DNA of 64,000 nucleotides from Stomatobaculum sp. F0698. Its GTDB lineage: Bacteria > Bacillota > Clostridia > Lachnospirales > Lachnospiraceae. The notes beneath the pieces were generated by a model. It saw nothing but the letters and a program-made list of their open reading frames with translations. It did no database searches and was not told the DNA's origin. The translations under genes and the position numbers were made by a program. This document shows, piece after piece, positions 27,713 to 35,681 of the stretch (its first letter is position 1; each line of letters starts with the position of its first letter). The stretch lies in the NCBI RefSeq assembly GCF_030644385.1, contig NZ_CP130060.1, positions 1,426,001-1,490,000 of the forward strand, written 5' to 3'.

Positions 27713-28585
27713 TCAGTTTTGCATACCGGGCTCCCAGCGCACCGAGACACCCATGCCGAAGGCATTCGGACCCGTGTGGCAGGAGACACTGTAGGAAAGC
27801 AGATCGTAGAAGACCGTCTCCGTCGGAAAGGCCTCCTGTCCCATCTTCTTCCACTCCTCGATATCGGCCTCCGCCGGGAAGCTGCCCGCCTGGCCGATCC
27901 ATAGCTTCTTGCCCTTCTCCGAGAATTCCGCAGCCGCCTTTACGATTTCTTCGATCTCGCGCTTCTTGCAGTGCTTGCTGCCGCGCACCGTCGCAAAGGG
28001 CTCCACCTTCTCCCCCTTGATGACAAGGAGGGGCTTGATGTTCAGAATGCTGCCGACCGTCGCTGCGGCCCCGGAAATCCGGCCTCCGCGCTTCAGATAT
28101 TTCAGATCTTCCACGCCCACGTAAACAATGGAGAGAAAGGCGAGTTTTTCAATTTCCTCGCGCATCTCCCGCGCCGAGAGTCCCGCCTCGCGCATTGCGA
28201 GGGCATCCAGCACAATATGGCGCATCGTAATCGAGATGCGGTGCGCATCCGCGACCTCGACTCTGCCGTCGTAATCCTCCGCGAGGAGACGCGCCGAGGT
28301 ATAGGTGCCGCTTAAACCCGAGGACATCGGAATGAACAGGACTTCCTCGTAGTTTTCGAGCAGACTGTCCCAAAGCGCTGCCATTTCGCCGGGAGAGGGC
28401 TGCGAAGTTCGAAGCACCATATCGCTCTCCAAGAGCTCGTAGAAGCGGTCCGTCGTGAGGTTCTTGCCCTCGTGATACACCTCCTCGCCCGCAATGAAGG
28501 GCATGGGCAGCACCGAAATGCCGAGCTGCTCTGCCTCTGCCTGAGAAATACCGCTGTTCGAATCCGTCACAATCGCTGTCTTCAT
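27713..28585 (-). CDS. DegV family fatty-acid-binding protein
   Basis: This 290-residue protein has the DegV pattern: N-terminal IVTDSNSGIS, a TSQPSPGEM segment, ISSGLSGTY-like PMSSGLSGTY and C-terminal HTGPNAFGMG. DegV/FakB proteins bind a fatty acid and present it to FakA kinase for phospholipid synthesis. The neighbours (MscS channel and cardiolipin synthase) are also membrane-related. It follows mscS by three bases. No fakA is in the window. Confidence 0.93.
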   Translation of the reverse strand: MKTAIVTDSNSGISQAEAEQLGISVLPMPFIAGEEVYHEGKNLTTDRFYELLESDMVLRTSQPSPGEMAALWDSLLENYEEVLFIPMSSGLSGTYTSARLLAEDYDGRVEVADAHRISITMRHIVLDALAMREAGLSAREMREEIEKLAFLSIVYVGVEDLKYLKRGGRISGAAATVGSILNIKPLLVIKGEKVEPFATVRGSKHCKKREIEEIVKAAAEFSEKGKKLWIGQAGSFPAEADIEEWKKMGQEAFPTETVFYDLLSYSVSCHTGPNAFGMGVSVRWEPGMQN

Positions 28586-28588
28586 GGT

Positions 28589-29509
28589 TTACCTCTCCTC
28601 CTTCTCTGCCACAGCACGGTAAGGCTGCGCGGGCGGGGAAATATGTTCTTGTTGAAATGCCTTTGCGATGCGCTCCGTGAGCGCAAAATTCAAGTTCCAA
28701 TAATCCGGGTTTTTGCACCATACACGGATCGTAAAGAGCAGGCCCTTTTCCTGCAATTCCGTGAGGGCCACAAAGGGAGCCGCAACCGCTTCCGGCGGCT
28801 GTAAGACCGCGCTCTCCGCCGCAATCGCCGTCCTCAGAATCTCTTTGACGCGCTCCGGATCTTCCCCCCGTCCCACCAAAAACGTGAGATCCAGACGGCG
28901 CTTTGCCATCGAGCTGTAGTTCGTGATATTCGCATTCATCAAGCTGCCGTTCGGAACGGTGATTTTCTTATTGTCAATGCCCACCAGCACCGTGTAGAAC
29001 AGCCCGATTTCATCGACCGTGCCGCCGACCTGTGCGGCTTCGATGTAATCACCGATTGCAAAGGGATGCGTGAGTGTCAGCATGATGCCGCCCGCCAAAT
29101 TTGAGAGCGCCCCCTGCATTGCGAGCCCTAAGGTCACGCCGGTCGATGCGACAACCGCAGTGACCGAAGCCATCGGAATGCCGAGCACCACAATCACGGC
29201 GAGCACCAAAAGCGCGTAGAGCGCTGTCCTGGTCGCATTCAGGAGAAAACGCCGCATGGTTCTGTCCACGGGCAGTTGCATCTTCGCTTTGAGTGAAAGT
29301 CCCAGAATCTTGCGTATGAGACGCGTTCCGACCCACCAGAGCAGCGCGGCAAACACCACGCGGAGTAAGCCGCCCCAGAGCATGGCGCCCGTCCCTGGTT
29401 TCCAGAGCACATTGTGCCAGAACCACTGTAAAAAACTCACATGCTCGCTCACCTTCTCCGTGACCGCCTCCGAAACCGCACTTGATACTTGTTCGACTTG
29501 ATCTGTCAT
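28589..29509 (-). CDS. Small-conductance mechanosensitive channel, MscS family
   Basis: This 306-residue protein has three transmembrane helices (about 37-62, 85-110 and 118-150); the third contains the Gly/Ala-rich pore stretch GLAMQGALSNLAGGIML. The beta-domain follows with HPFAIGDYIE and VPNGSLMNANITNYS. The channel opens under membrane tension to release osmolytes. It is 10 bases downstream of cls and 3 bases upstream of degV. Confidence 0.94.
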   Translation of the reverse strand: MTDQVEQVSSAVSEAVTEKVSEHVSFLQWFWHNVLWKPGTGAMLWGGLLRVVFAALLWWVGTRLIRKILGLSLKAKMQLPVDRTMRRFLLNATRTALYALLVLAVIVVLGIPMASVTAVVASTGVTLGLAMQGALSNLAGGIMLTLTHPFAIGDYIEAAQVGGTVDEIGLFYTVLVGIDNKKITVPNGSLMNANITNYSSMAKRRLDLTFLVGRGEDPERVKEILRTAIAAESAVLQPPEAVAAPFVALTELQEKGLLFTIRVWCKNPDYWNLNFALTERIAKAFQQEHISPPAQPYRAVAEKEER

Positions 29510-29519
29510 AGCAACCTCC

Positions 29520-31082
29520 TCATAACATCGGGGAAATTAAGCGAAGCAAACAGTGCTCTGCGCGCTGAAATAAGGTTCTTCCGTAAAGGTACTGCTCCGT
29601 GACCTCGCGGCACTGCGGAAAGGTGTCAAGAAAGCATTCTTTCATCTTCGCAATCGCGCGGTAGCGGTAAAAGAGCACGCCGTTCTCAAAATGATGATAG
29701 AGCGAGCGAAAATCAAGGTTAATGGTGCCGCAGGCCGCAAGTTCATCGTCCGCGACACACTGCTTCGCGTGCATGAAACCCGGTGTGTATTCGTAAATCC
29801 GAACGCCCGCACGCGTCAACACATTGTAATAGGAGCGCGTCGCCTGATAGACCATCTTCTTATCCGGAATGCCGGGCGTTATGATGCGCACATCCACCCC
29901 GCGCTTTGCGGCAAGGCAAAAGGCCTGGCTCATCTCGTCCGTGATGATGAGATAGGGCGTCATAAAGTAGACATAGCGCTTCGCGTGGTTTACGAGGTTC
30001 ATGTATACATTCTCGCCGACCTGTTCGCCGTCGAGCGGTGAATCCGCGTAGGGCTGGCAGTAGCCGGGCTCCGCCGCGCAGTAGGAAGGCAGCCTTAAAT
30101 ACTCCTCCAACTTTTCGGCATCCTTTTTCTCCCCCCGAATCGCATTCCAGTTCTCGAGGAAGATGCCGGTCAGGCTGCGCACCGCCTCTCCCGTGAGACG
30201 TATGCCGGTATCGAACCAGTGTCCGTAGGGGTGGGTGATGTTAAAGTACTCCTCCGCCAGATTGTAGCCGCCGGTAAAGCCTACCTTTCCGTCGATCACC
30301 GTGATTTTCCTGTGGTCCCTGTGGTTTAGAAAGGCATTGAAAATCGGCGTCATCGGATTAAACACGCGCGCCTCTATGCCGGCTTCTTCCATACGGCGTA
30401 TAAAGTCGTGGTCGATAAACCAAATACTGCCGATGTCGTCGTAAAAGAGCCGCACCTCAACCCCCGCCGCGGCGCGCTCGGAAAGCACTTCAAAAAGGCG
30501 CTCGAATGCCGTCTTTTCCTCGATGGCATGATACTCCATGAAGATAAAGCGCTCTGCCTTTTGGAGCGCCTCGAGTTGCGCCTCAAAAGCCTCTTCCGCG
30601 GTCGGATAGAAGCAGATATCGGTGTCGCGGTAGACCGGGTAGCCGAGTCGGTCGGAGAGATAGCGGAACTGGTTTGCGATACCGTAGTCCACGCTCTCCA
30701 GCTCTTCCAGAATACCGCCCTGTTGCGGCATGGCCGGGAACAGATGCTCGTCTATGATTTCGTAGCGCCGACGCATGCGCTGGGTCGAACCGTTAAAACC
30801 CATGAGCAAATAGAGCGGCACGCCGAGAAAAGGTGCTCCCGCAATCAGAAGAATCCACGGCATTTTCATGGCAGCGTTAATATGGCGTCCGTAGATACCG
30901 AGCACCAGAACAAAGGCGAGTCCCTGAATCAAAAAGGGAATCCAGGAATACTCTCCCGTCAAATTTCGGAGGCCGATGTACACCCAAATGAGCTCGACAA
31001 CGATTGCAAACAGCGCAAACACGCCCCGCTTGATCCCGTTCCGCACCTCTGTTTTTCGCTCGACTCGCATTGCCCGTCTCAT
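29520..31082 (-). CDS. cls: Cardiolipin synthase
   Basis: This 520-residue phospholipase D superfamily enzyme has two or three N-terminal membrane helices (about 17-85) and two HKD motifs, HRKITVIDGKVGFTGGYN and HAKQCVADDELAACGT. It condenses two phosphatidylglycerols to cardiolipin at the membrane. The gene leads the cls, mscS, degV, rlmI-like operon. The start is the first of two close in-frame candidates (MRRAMRVERK), 14 bases after GGAGG (GAAAGGAGGCCGG). Confidence 0.94.
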   Translation of the reverse strand: MRRAMRVERKTEVRNGIKRGVFALFAIVVELIWVYIGLRNLTGEYSWIPFLIQGLAFVLVLGIYGRHINAAMKMPWILLIAGAPFLGVPLYLLMGFNGSTQRMRRRYEIIDEHLFPAMPQQGGILEELESVDYGIANQFRYLSDRLGYPVYRDTDICFYPTAEEAFEAQLEALQKAERFIFMEYHAIEEKTAFERLFEVLSERAAAGVEVRLFYDDIGSIWFIDHDFIRRMEEAGIEARVFNPMTPIFNAFLNHRDHRKITVIDGKVGFTGGYNLAEEYFNITHPYGHWFDTGIRLTGEAVRSLTGIFLENWNAIRGEKKDAEKLEEYLRLPSYCAAEPGYCQPYADSPLDGEQVGENVYMNLVNHAKRYVYFMTPYLIITDEMSQAFCLAAKRGVDVRIITPGIPDKKMVYQATRSYYNVLTRAGVRIYEYTPGFMHAKQCVADDELAACGTINLDFRSLYHHFENGVLFYRYRAIAKMKECFLDTFPQCREVTEQYLYGRTLFQRAEHCLLRLISPML

Positions 31083-31187
31083 TCTGTCCGGCCTCCTTTC
31101 TGCCCAAGCGATGTTCCCCTCAGTGTAACACGCGGCGCATTTCTTGTCGCCTTTTTATCGACTTTACTCCTACTTTGCGCGGCTCTG

Positions 31188-31196
31188 TGCTAAAAT
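31188..31196 (+). promoter_or_regulatory. Extended -10 promoter of the transaminase gene
   Basis: TGCTAAAAT (TGN plus TAAAAT) lies 51 bases before the start codon, without a clear -35 box. It is the best candidate on this strand in the divergent cls/transaminase gap. Confidence 0.4.
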
Positions 31197-31246
31197 AGAG
31201 ACATCTGAATCGGTCGGTATTTTGCATGGTTTAGGAGGAGAAACAT

Positions 31247-32098
31247 ATGAAAGAACTCGGCTACTACGACGGCAAATTCGGTCCCCTCACAGAGATGCAA
31301 ATCCCCATGTGCGATCGCGCCTCCTGGTTCGGCGACGGCGTCTACGACGCAGGTCCCGCGAGACACGGGGTCATTTTTGCGCTGGATGAACATGTGGACC
31401 GCTTCTTCCGCAGCGCGGCACTGCTCGATATCACGATGCCGCTTACGAAGGAAGAGCTGAAGGCACTCTTACAGCGCCTGCTCGGCGAGATGGATGACGA
31501 CGAACTCTTTGTCTACTACCAGGTGACGCGCGGCAATCCCGCCGTACAGAAGCGCTCCCACTGTTACGAGCACGGGGTCCCCGGAAAGCTCTGGGTTTCG
31601 CTGAGCCCGAACCGCATTTCGGACGGCAAGGAGCCTATCTCTCTGATTACCCTCGAGGACACGCGCTTTTTGCACTGTAATATCAAGACCCTGAATCTGA
31701 TTCCCTCGGTCATAGCTTCCCAGAAGGCAAAGGACGCAGGTGCCGATGAGGCCGTCCTTTATCGCCCGGGCGAACTCGTGACCGAGTGCGCGCACTCCAA
31801 TGTCCACATCTTAAAGGACGGCGTCTTAAAGACCCATCCGGCGGATAACCTGATTCTAGGCGGCATTGCCCGCGCCCACCTGCTCCGCGCCTGCGCGGCG
31901 CTCTCCGTACCGACGGACGAGACCGCCTTTACGCTGACCGAACTCTTTGATGCGGACGAGGTCATTGTCACAAGCTCCTCAAACCTCTGCATCCGCGCCG
32001 AGAAAATAGACGGCAAGCCCGTCGGCGGCAAGGCTCCCGAACTCTTTGAGCGCCTCCGCAGCTACTTAATCGATGAATTTCTCACGGAGACCGCCTGA
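31247..32098 (+). CDS. dat: D-amino-acid transaminase (class IV PLP aminotransferase)
   Basis: This 283-residue enzyme has the class IV fold with the PLP lysine in CNIKTLNLIPSV and the cofactor-binding VTECAHSNVHI. The N-terminal YYDGKFGPLTEM is typical of D-alanine transaminases, which make D-glutamate or D-alanine for the cell wall; branched-chain or aminodeoxychorismate lyase activity is less likely. The ATG follows AGGAGGAGAAACAT. Its stop codon lies inside the terminator stem shared with the convergent DMT gene. Confidence 0.85.
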   Translation: MKELGYYDGKFGPLTEMQIPMCDRASWFGDGVYDAGPARHGVIFALDEHVDRFFRSAALLDITMPLTKEELKALLQRLLGEMDDDELFVYYQVTRGNPAVQKRSHCYEHGVPGKLWVSLSPNRISDGKEPISLITLEDTRFLHCNIKTLNLIPSVIASQKAKDAGADEAVLYRPGELVTECAHSNVHILKDGVLKTHPADNLILGGIARAHLLRACAALSVPTDETAFTLTELFDADEVIVTSSSNLCIRAEKIDGKPVGGKAPELFERLRSYLIDEFLTETA

Positions 32099-32117
32099 TT
32101 CAGGCGGTCTTTTTACT
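32088..32117 (+). terminator. Terminator containing both convergent stop codons
   Basis: AGACCGCCTGA pairs with TCAGGCGGTCT and is followed by TTTTT on the plus strand. The transaminase stop (32096-32098) and the DMT stop (32100-32102 on the minus strand) both lie within the hairpin. The minus-strand side lacks a T-run. Confidence 0.85.
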
Positions 32118-32957
32118 TGCCAGAAAACGGTAAATCGCGGTGCCGATGATCAGTATATAACCGAGCACACTGAGGAGATCCGGGAGTTCTTGAAAGAGCA
32201 GAAACCCGAAGAGCGCCGCAAAGACCACCTGAATATAGTCGTAAACCGAAATTTCCTTTGCCGGCGCATAGGTATAGGCCATCGTGATGCCGAGCTGTCC
32301 GAGCGCCGCCGCGCAACCGGAGAGCAGCAGAAACGCGAGTTGCCGCGCCCCCATGCTCTCATACTGCGCAAGCATGAAAGGCAACACCGTGACACAGGAA
32401 AAAATCGAAAACGAGAGGATAATCACAGGCCCCTTGACACCGCCCTGTCCCGCCTTCCGAACGAAGGTATAGGCCGTGCCCGCACAAAAACCGCCGAAGA
32501 GGCCCACCAGTGCCGAGACCGAGGCGAGGCCGAGCCCCGGCTTGATGACCAGAATTGCCCCCGTGAGTGCGACCGCCAGGCAGAACCAGTCCCGTTTGAC
32601 CGGCTGCTCGCGCAAAATAAAGAGGGACATCAGAATCGCAAAAAAGGGCGACATCTTATTTAACATGGTCGAATCGGCAATCGGCAGATGATCGATGGCC
32701 CAGAAGTTCGCGATCACGCCGAGCATCCCGATAAACGAGCGCAGGAACACAGCCATGCGATTGCCCTTTCCGATGCGGAACGGCTCTTTGGCGCGCCGTA
32801 ACAAAAGAATCGCGACCAGCGCCGCGACCAGATTCCGGAAAAACACCTTTTGCATGACCGGTAACGGCCCCGCCAGACGCACAAAAACCGACATCAGCGA
32901 AAAACCCGCCGCCGCGAGCACAATGAAACAAATTCCCTTTACGGTATTTCCCTTCAA
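32100..32957 (-). CDS. EamA/DMT family transporter
   Basis: This 285-residue protein has ten predicted helices in two five-helix repeats, each an EamA domain, as in drug/metabolite exporters such as RhaT/YdcZ relatives. The start is a TTG preceded by GAGGT seven bases upstream. The gene is convergent with dat. The substrate cannot be read from sequence; amino-acid or nucleotide-sugar-type metabolites are usual. Confidence 0.88.
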   Translation of the reverse strand: MKGNTVKGICFIVLAAAGFSLMSVFVRLAGPLPVMQKVFFRNLVAALVAILLLRRAKEPFRIGKGNRMAVFLRSFIGMLGVIANFWAIDHLPIADSTMLNKMSPFFAILMSLFILREQPVKRDWFCLAVALTGAILVIKPGLGLASVSALVGLFGGFCAGTAYTFVRKAGQGGVKGPVIILSFSIFSCVTVLPFMLAQYESMGARQLAFLLLSGCAAALGQLGITMAYTYAPAKEISVYDYIQVVFAALFGFLLFQELPDLLSVLGYILIIGTAIYRFLASKKTA

Positions 32958-33079
32958 ACCTAAGACCTCAGCTTTCTTTTACTTCCATGCTATTTTGCGC
33001 TGAAACGGTGCTTTTCGCAAGGCGTTTTGCCCGCCGCGCAAGATTCACGGAAAATTCAGACAGTATCTCCTTGTTTCGC

Positions 33080-33110
33080 TTGCATTTTCCACCCTTTTGT
33101 TATATATAAC
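33080..33110 (+). promoter_or_regulatory. dps promoter with overlapping palindrome
   Basis: TTGCAT (33080-33085) and TATATA (33103-33108) are 17 bases apart. The -10 box is inside a perfect 12-base palindrome GTTATATATAAC (33099-33110), a possible site for an AT-rich-binding repressor such as PerR or Fur, although neither consensus fits well. Confidence 0.5.
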
Positions 33111-33153
33111 TAATTAGCATTGACTATCTTGTTTTATAAGGAGGTACATGGAT

Positions 33154-33579
33154 ATGAAGAATTTGGATCGCTATCTCTCCAATCTGATGATAGGAAACAT
33201 TAAGCTGCACAACTTGCACTGGAACGTGACCGGCCTTACCTTTAAGGCAGTTCACGAGTACCTTGAGGCACTCTACGACGACAGCTTCGAAAAGCTGGAC
33301 GAAGTCGCGGAACTTCAGAAGCAGCTCGGCCTTCCGGTGCTCGCTTCCGCAAAGGAGTATCTTGAGAACACGGACATTCAGGAACTCGGTTACAAGGAGT
33401 ATACCCCCGTTGAGGCAATCAAGTTCGCGAAGGAGTATGTCGAGCACATGCGCGACCTTGCGCTGACCATCCGCAAGGAAGCAGAGCAGGAAGATTGCTT
33501 TGTCTTAACGAACCTCATGGAGGATCACGTGACGGGCTACGACAAGCACATCTGGTTCCTCAACAACATGTTGAAGTAA
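33154..33579 (+). CDS. dps: Dps/ferritin-like DNA-protection protein
   Basis: This 141-residue protein has the Dps ferroxidase-site pattern IKLHNLHWNVTG followed by a second metal ligand block DDSFEKLDEVAE. It oxidises and stores iron with peroxide and protects DNA in starved or oxidatively stressed cells. The second ATG (33154) is preferred: AAGGAGG then lies nine bases upstream, while the first ATG (33148) is only three bases away. It has its own promoter and terminator. Confidence 0.93.
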   Translation: MKNLDRYLSNLMIGNIKLHNLHWNVTGLTFKAVHEYLEALYDDSFEKLDEVAELQKQLGLPVLASAKEYLENTDIQELGYKEYTPVEAIKFAKEYVEHMRDLALTIRKEAEQEDCFVLTNLMEDHVTGYDKHIWFLNNMLK

Positions 33580-33590
33580 AATCCTTCCGA

Positions 33591-33627
33591 AAAAGAGAGT
33601 CGGCAGCAAGCTGTCGACTCTCTTTTT
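33591..33627 (+). terminator. Terminator of dps
   Basis: AAGAGAGTCG pairs with CGACTCTCTT around an inner GCAGCAAGCTGT loop, followed by TTT. It insulates dps from the toxin-antitoxin promoter just downstream. Confidence 0.85.
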
Positions 33628-33635
33628 GCGCTTGC

Positions 33636-33671
33636 TTGACAAAGTCGAACACCGTTAATACAATCGTATTA
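33636..33671 (+). promoter_or_regulatory. Promoter and operator of the toxin-antitoxin pair
   Basis: TTGACA (33636-33641) and TACAAT (33659-33664) are 17 bases apart. A perfect inverted repeat TAATAC-AATC-GTATTA (33656-33671) covers the -10 box, as expected for autoregulation by an antitoxin-toxin complex. Confidence 0.8.
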
Positions 33672-33686
33672 CAGGAGGTCATTCTT

Positions 33687-33911
33687 ATGTCAACAATCAG
33701 TTTGCGCGTCAGCGAAGAAGAGTTAAAACTCTTTCAAGACTTTGCCAAGTTAAATCAAATCAGTTTATCCGAGCTCATTCGTCGTACCATGTTATCCAAA
33801 TTGGAGGATGAGTACGATTTACAGGTATTCTCCGCGCACGAGGCCGCAAAAGCCCGCGGCAAGGTGGAAAGCTACTCGCATGAAGAAACCTGGGCCGAAC
33901 TCGGCCTATGA
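33687..33911 (+). CDS. RelB-like ribbon-helix-helix antitoxin
   Basis: This 74-residue protein starts MSTISLRVSEEELKLFQDFA, a ribbon-helix-helix DNA-binding domain, and has an acidic C-terminal half (KVESYSHEETWAEL) that should wrap the toxin. It should bind its own operator. The ATG follows CAGGAGGTCATTCTT; longer in-frame starts run through the dps terminator and are not used. The stop overlaps the toxin start by four bases. Confidence 0.9.
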   Translation: MSTISLRVSEEELKLFQDFAKLNQISLSELIRRTMLSKLEDEYDLQVFSAHEAAKARGKVESYSHEETWAELGL

Positions 33912-34177
33912 GCTACAGCGTACGCTATACCAAAAAGGCGATTCAGTCGCTCAAAAAATTAGACCGCTCTGTCCTCATTTTAATCAAAGCCTGGATCGAA
34001 AAGAACTTAGTCGACACCGATGACCCGCGGCGTCACGGAAAAGGCCTGACTTCAAACCGCAGCGGTCAGTGGAGATATCGAGTCGGAAATTATCGCATCC
34101 TTGCCGAAATCGAAGACCGTGAATTGATTATTCTTGTCATCGAAGTCGGACACAGGAGCAGCATCTATGAAATGTGA
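33908..34177 (+). CDS. RelE/ParE-type toxin
   Basis: This 89-residue basic protein matches RelE mRNA interferases: YTKKAIQSLKKLDRS, the DDPRRHGKGLTSNRSGQWRY loop and VGNYRILAEIEDRELIILV, ending VGHRSSIYEM. RelE cleaves mRNA in the ribosomal A site under stress; ParE-type gyrase inhibition is less likely given the R-Y-R-VGNYR pattern. It is translationally coupled to the antitoxin (ATGA overlap). Confidence 0.9.
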   Translation: MSYSVRYTKKAIQSLKKLDRSVLILIKAWIEKNLVDTDDPRRHGKGLTSNRSGQWRYRVGNYRILAEIEDRELIILVIEVGHRSSIYEM

Positions 34178-34232
34178 TCTGTGTTTTCGGACGGTAGGCA
34201 TTTCCGCTTCGACAAAAAACGAAGCACAAACA

Positions 34233-34281
34233 AAGAGTCACCCATATCAACAACCGCGTTGATACGAGTGACTCTTATTTT
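34233..34281. terminator. Bidirectional terminator, toxin gene and DUF1445 gene
   Basis: AAGAGTCAC (34233-34241) pairs with GTGACTCTT (34268-34276), with a nested TATCAAC/GTTGATA stem inside and ATTTTT after it. The TA operon and the leftward DUF1445 gene converge here. Confidence 0.8.
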
Positions 34282-34283
34282 TC

Positions 34284-35105
34284 TTACTTCTTCTTTCGCT
34301 GCTCCAGATAATCGTTCAGCTCGGCATTGACAATATCCGTAATGAACATGTGTCCCGGCACGTGGGTGATTACCACCGGGGGCTTTGCATTTTCCACCGC
34401 CGCCTGGGGCGTCACACCGCAGGGCCAGAATACGGGAATCTCACCTTCACGAATTTCAACCGCATCACCGTAATCCGGCTTCATCACATCCGTGACGCCG
34501 ATTTTCTCCGGCTCGCCGATCTGCACCGGCGCGCCGTGAACATTCGGCATCTTCACCGTGATCTCATAGGCCTTCTTTGCCTGCTCCGGCGTCATGGGAC
34601 GCATGGAGCATACCATGGGACCCTCAAAGGGGCCCACCTTCTCGGTCTGAATATTGGTCTTAAACATGGGAACGTTTCGCTTCGTCTCAATGTGGCGAAC
34701 CGGAACACCCGCCGCCATCAGAGCCTCCTCAAACGAGAACGAGCAACCGATCAGGAAGCCCACATAGCCTTCCTTCCAGTATGCGGTGACATCGGTGAGT
34801 TCCTTGGTCACAGCGCCGTTCTCGTATACCCAGTAGCGCGGTACATCGCTGCAGATGTTTCCGCCCTCTCCCATCGCATGGGTGTCGGGACTTCCCTGAA
34901 TCACTTCCAGCACAGGGCAAGCAAAGGGGTTCTTCTCGGCATAGCGCTCAAAATCGGCCGCGTACGCCCCGGGGAGTATGACCAGATTCGCCTGGGCATA
35001 ACCGCGGCACATACCGGCGGTCGGGAAGTCAATCTTCCCTTCCCGAATGAGCTGCCGAACCGCAGAGGGTTTCATGTCGATATAAGGGGTGATGTCAAAA
35101 GCCAT
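34284..35105 (-). CDS. DUF1445 putative hydro-lyase (D-glutamate cyclase-like)
   Basis: This 273-residue protein matches the UPF0317/DUF1445 family along its length: PSAVRQLIREGKIDFPTAG, GYAQANLVILPG, GCSFSFEEAL, GPMVCSMRPM, CGVTPQAAVE and a final HVPGHMFITDI. The mammalian relative is D-glutamate cyclase; bacterial members are annotated as hydro-lyases and often lie beside LamB or carboxylate transport genes. Here the next gene is RidA. The start MAFDITPYIDM follows AAAGGAGC. The activity is inferred from family only. Confidence 0.88.
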   Translation of the reverse strand: MAFDITPYIDMKPSAVRQLIREGKIDFPTAGMCRGYAQANLVILPGAYAADFERYAEKNPFACPVLEVIQGSPDTHAMGEGGNICSDVPRYWVYENGAVTKELTDVTAYWKEGYVGFLIGCSFSFEEALMAAGVPVRHIETKRNVPMFKTNIQTEKVGPFEGPMVCSMRPMTPEQAKKAYEITVKMPNVHGAPVQIGEPEKIGVTDVMKPDYGDAVEIREGEIPVFWPCGVTPQAAVENAKPPVVITHVPGHMFITDIVNAELNDYLEQRKKK

Positions 35106-35125
35106 GTCTGTTTGCTCCTTTCTTA

Positions 35126-35162
35126 ATCAACAAATCCGTACCTCATCAACAAATCCGTACCT
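35126..35162. repeat. Tandem duplication of an 18-base unit
   Basis: ATCAACAAATCCGTACCT occurs at 35126-35143 and again at 35145-35162, one base apart, just upstream of the DUF1445 gene. It is probably a slippage duplication; it may touch that gene's promoter region. Confidence 0.85.
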
Positions 35163-35242
35163 TGCTCTGTTACATTCCGTTCCTCAGGCTTATATTGCCA
35201 TTGTCTCCGCCGTCAGCTTGCCTTTATGACAAAGACTGCGCT

Positions 35243-35623
35243 TTATGCGCGCACCGCCGTGACCGCAATCTCAACCTTTGCGTTCTTCGGGAGCGCCGCG
35301 ACCTGGAAAGCGGCTCTCGCCGGATAGGGTGCCTCAAAGAACTCTGCATAGACCTCGTTCATCGCCGCGAAATCCGCGATGTCAGCGAGGTAAACCGTCG
35401 CCTGCACCACGTGCTCAAAGCCGAGTCCCGCTTCTTTGAGAATCGCGGCGATATTGCGGAACACCTGTGTGGTCTGCCCCTTGATATCGTCCGCGGAAAA
35501 CTCTCCGGTTGCCGGATCCAGCGGAATCTGCCCCGAGACAAAGAGGGTTCCGTTTGCCTCGATTGCCTGCGAGTATGGTCCGATTGCCGCCGGTGCGTTC
35601 TTGCTCACGATTGCCTTCTTCAT
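35243..35623 (-). CDS. ridA: RidA family enamine/imine deaminase
   Basis: This 126-residue protein has the RidA pattern: APAAIGPYSQAI at the N-terminus, GQIPLDPATGE, the active-site arginine region in YPARAAFQVAALP and final VEIAVTAV. RidA hydrolyses reactive 2-aminoacrylate and other imines made by PLP enzymes. The ATG at 35621-35623 follows AAAGGAGTTTTT; a start seven codons earlier lies before the Shine-Dalgarno. Confidence 0.95.
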   Translation of the reverse strand: MKKAIVSKNAPAAIGPYSQAIEANGTLFVSGQIPLDPATGEFSADDIKGQTTQVFRNIAAILKEAGLGFEHVVQATVYLADIADFAAMNEVYAEFFEAPYPARAAFQVAALPKNAKVEIAVTAVRA

Positions 35624-35681
35624 AAAAACTCCTTTCCGAATCACAATGTCTGTGCTTATCAGTATAATACAGGAAGCTCCC

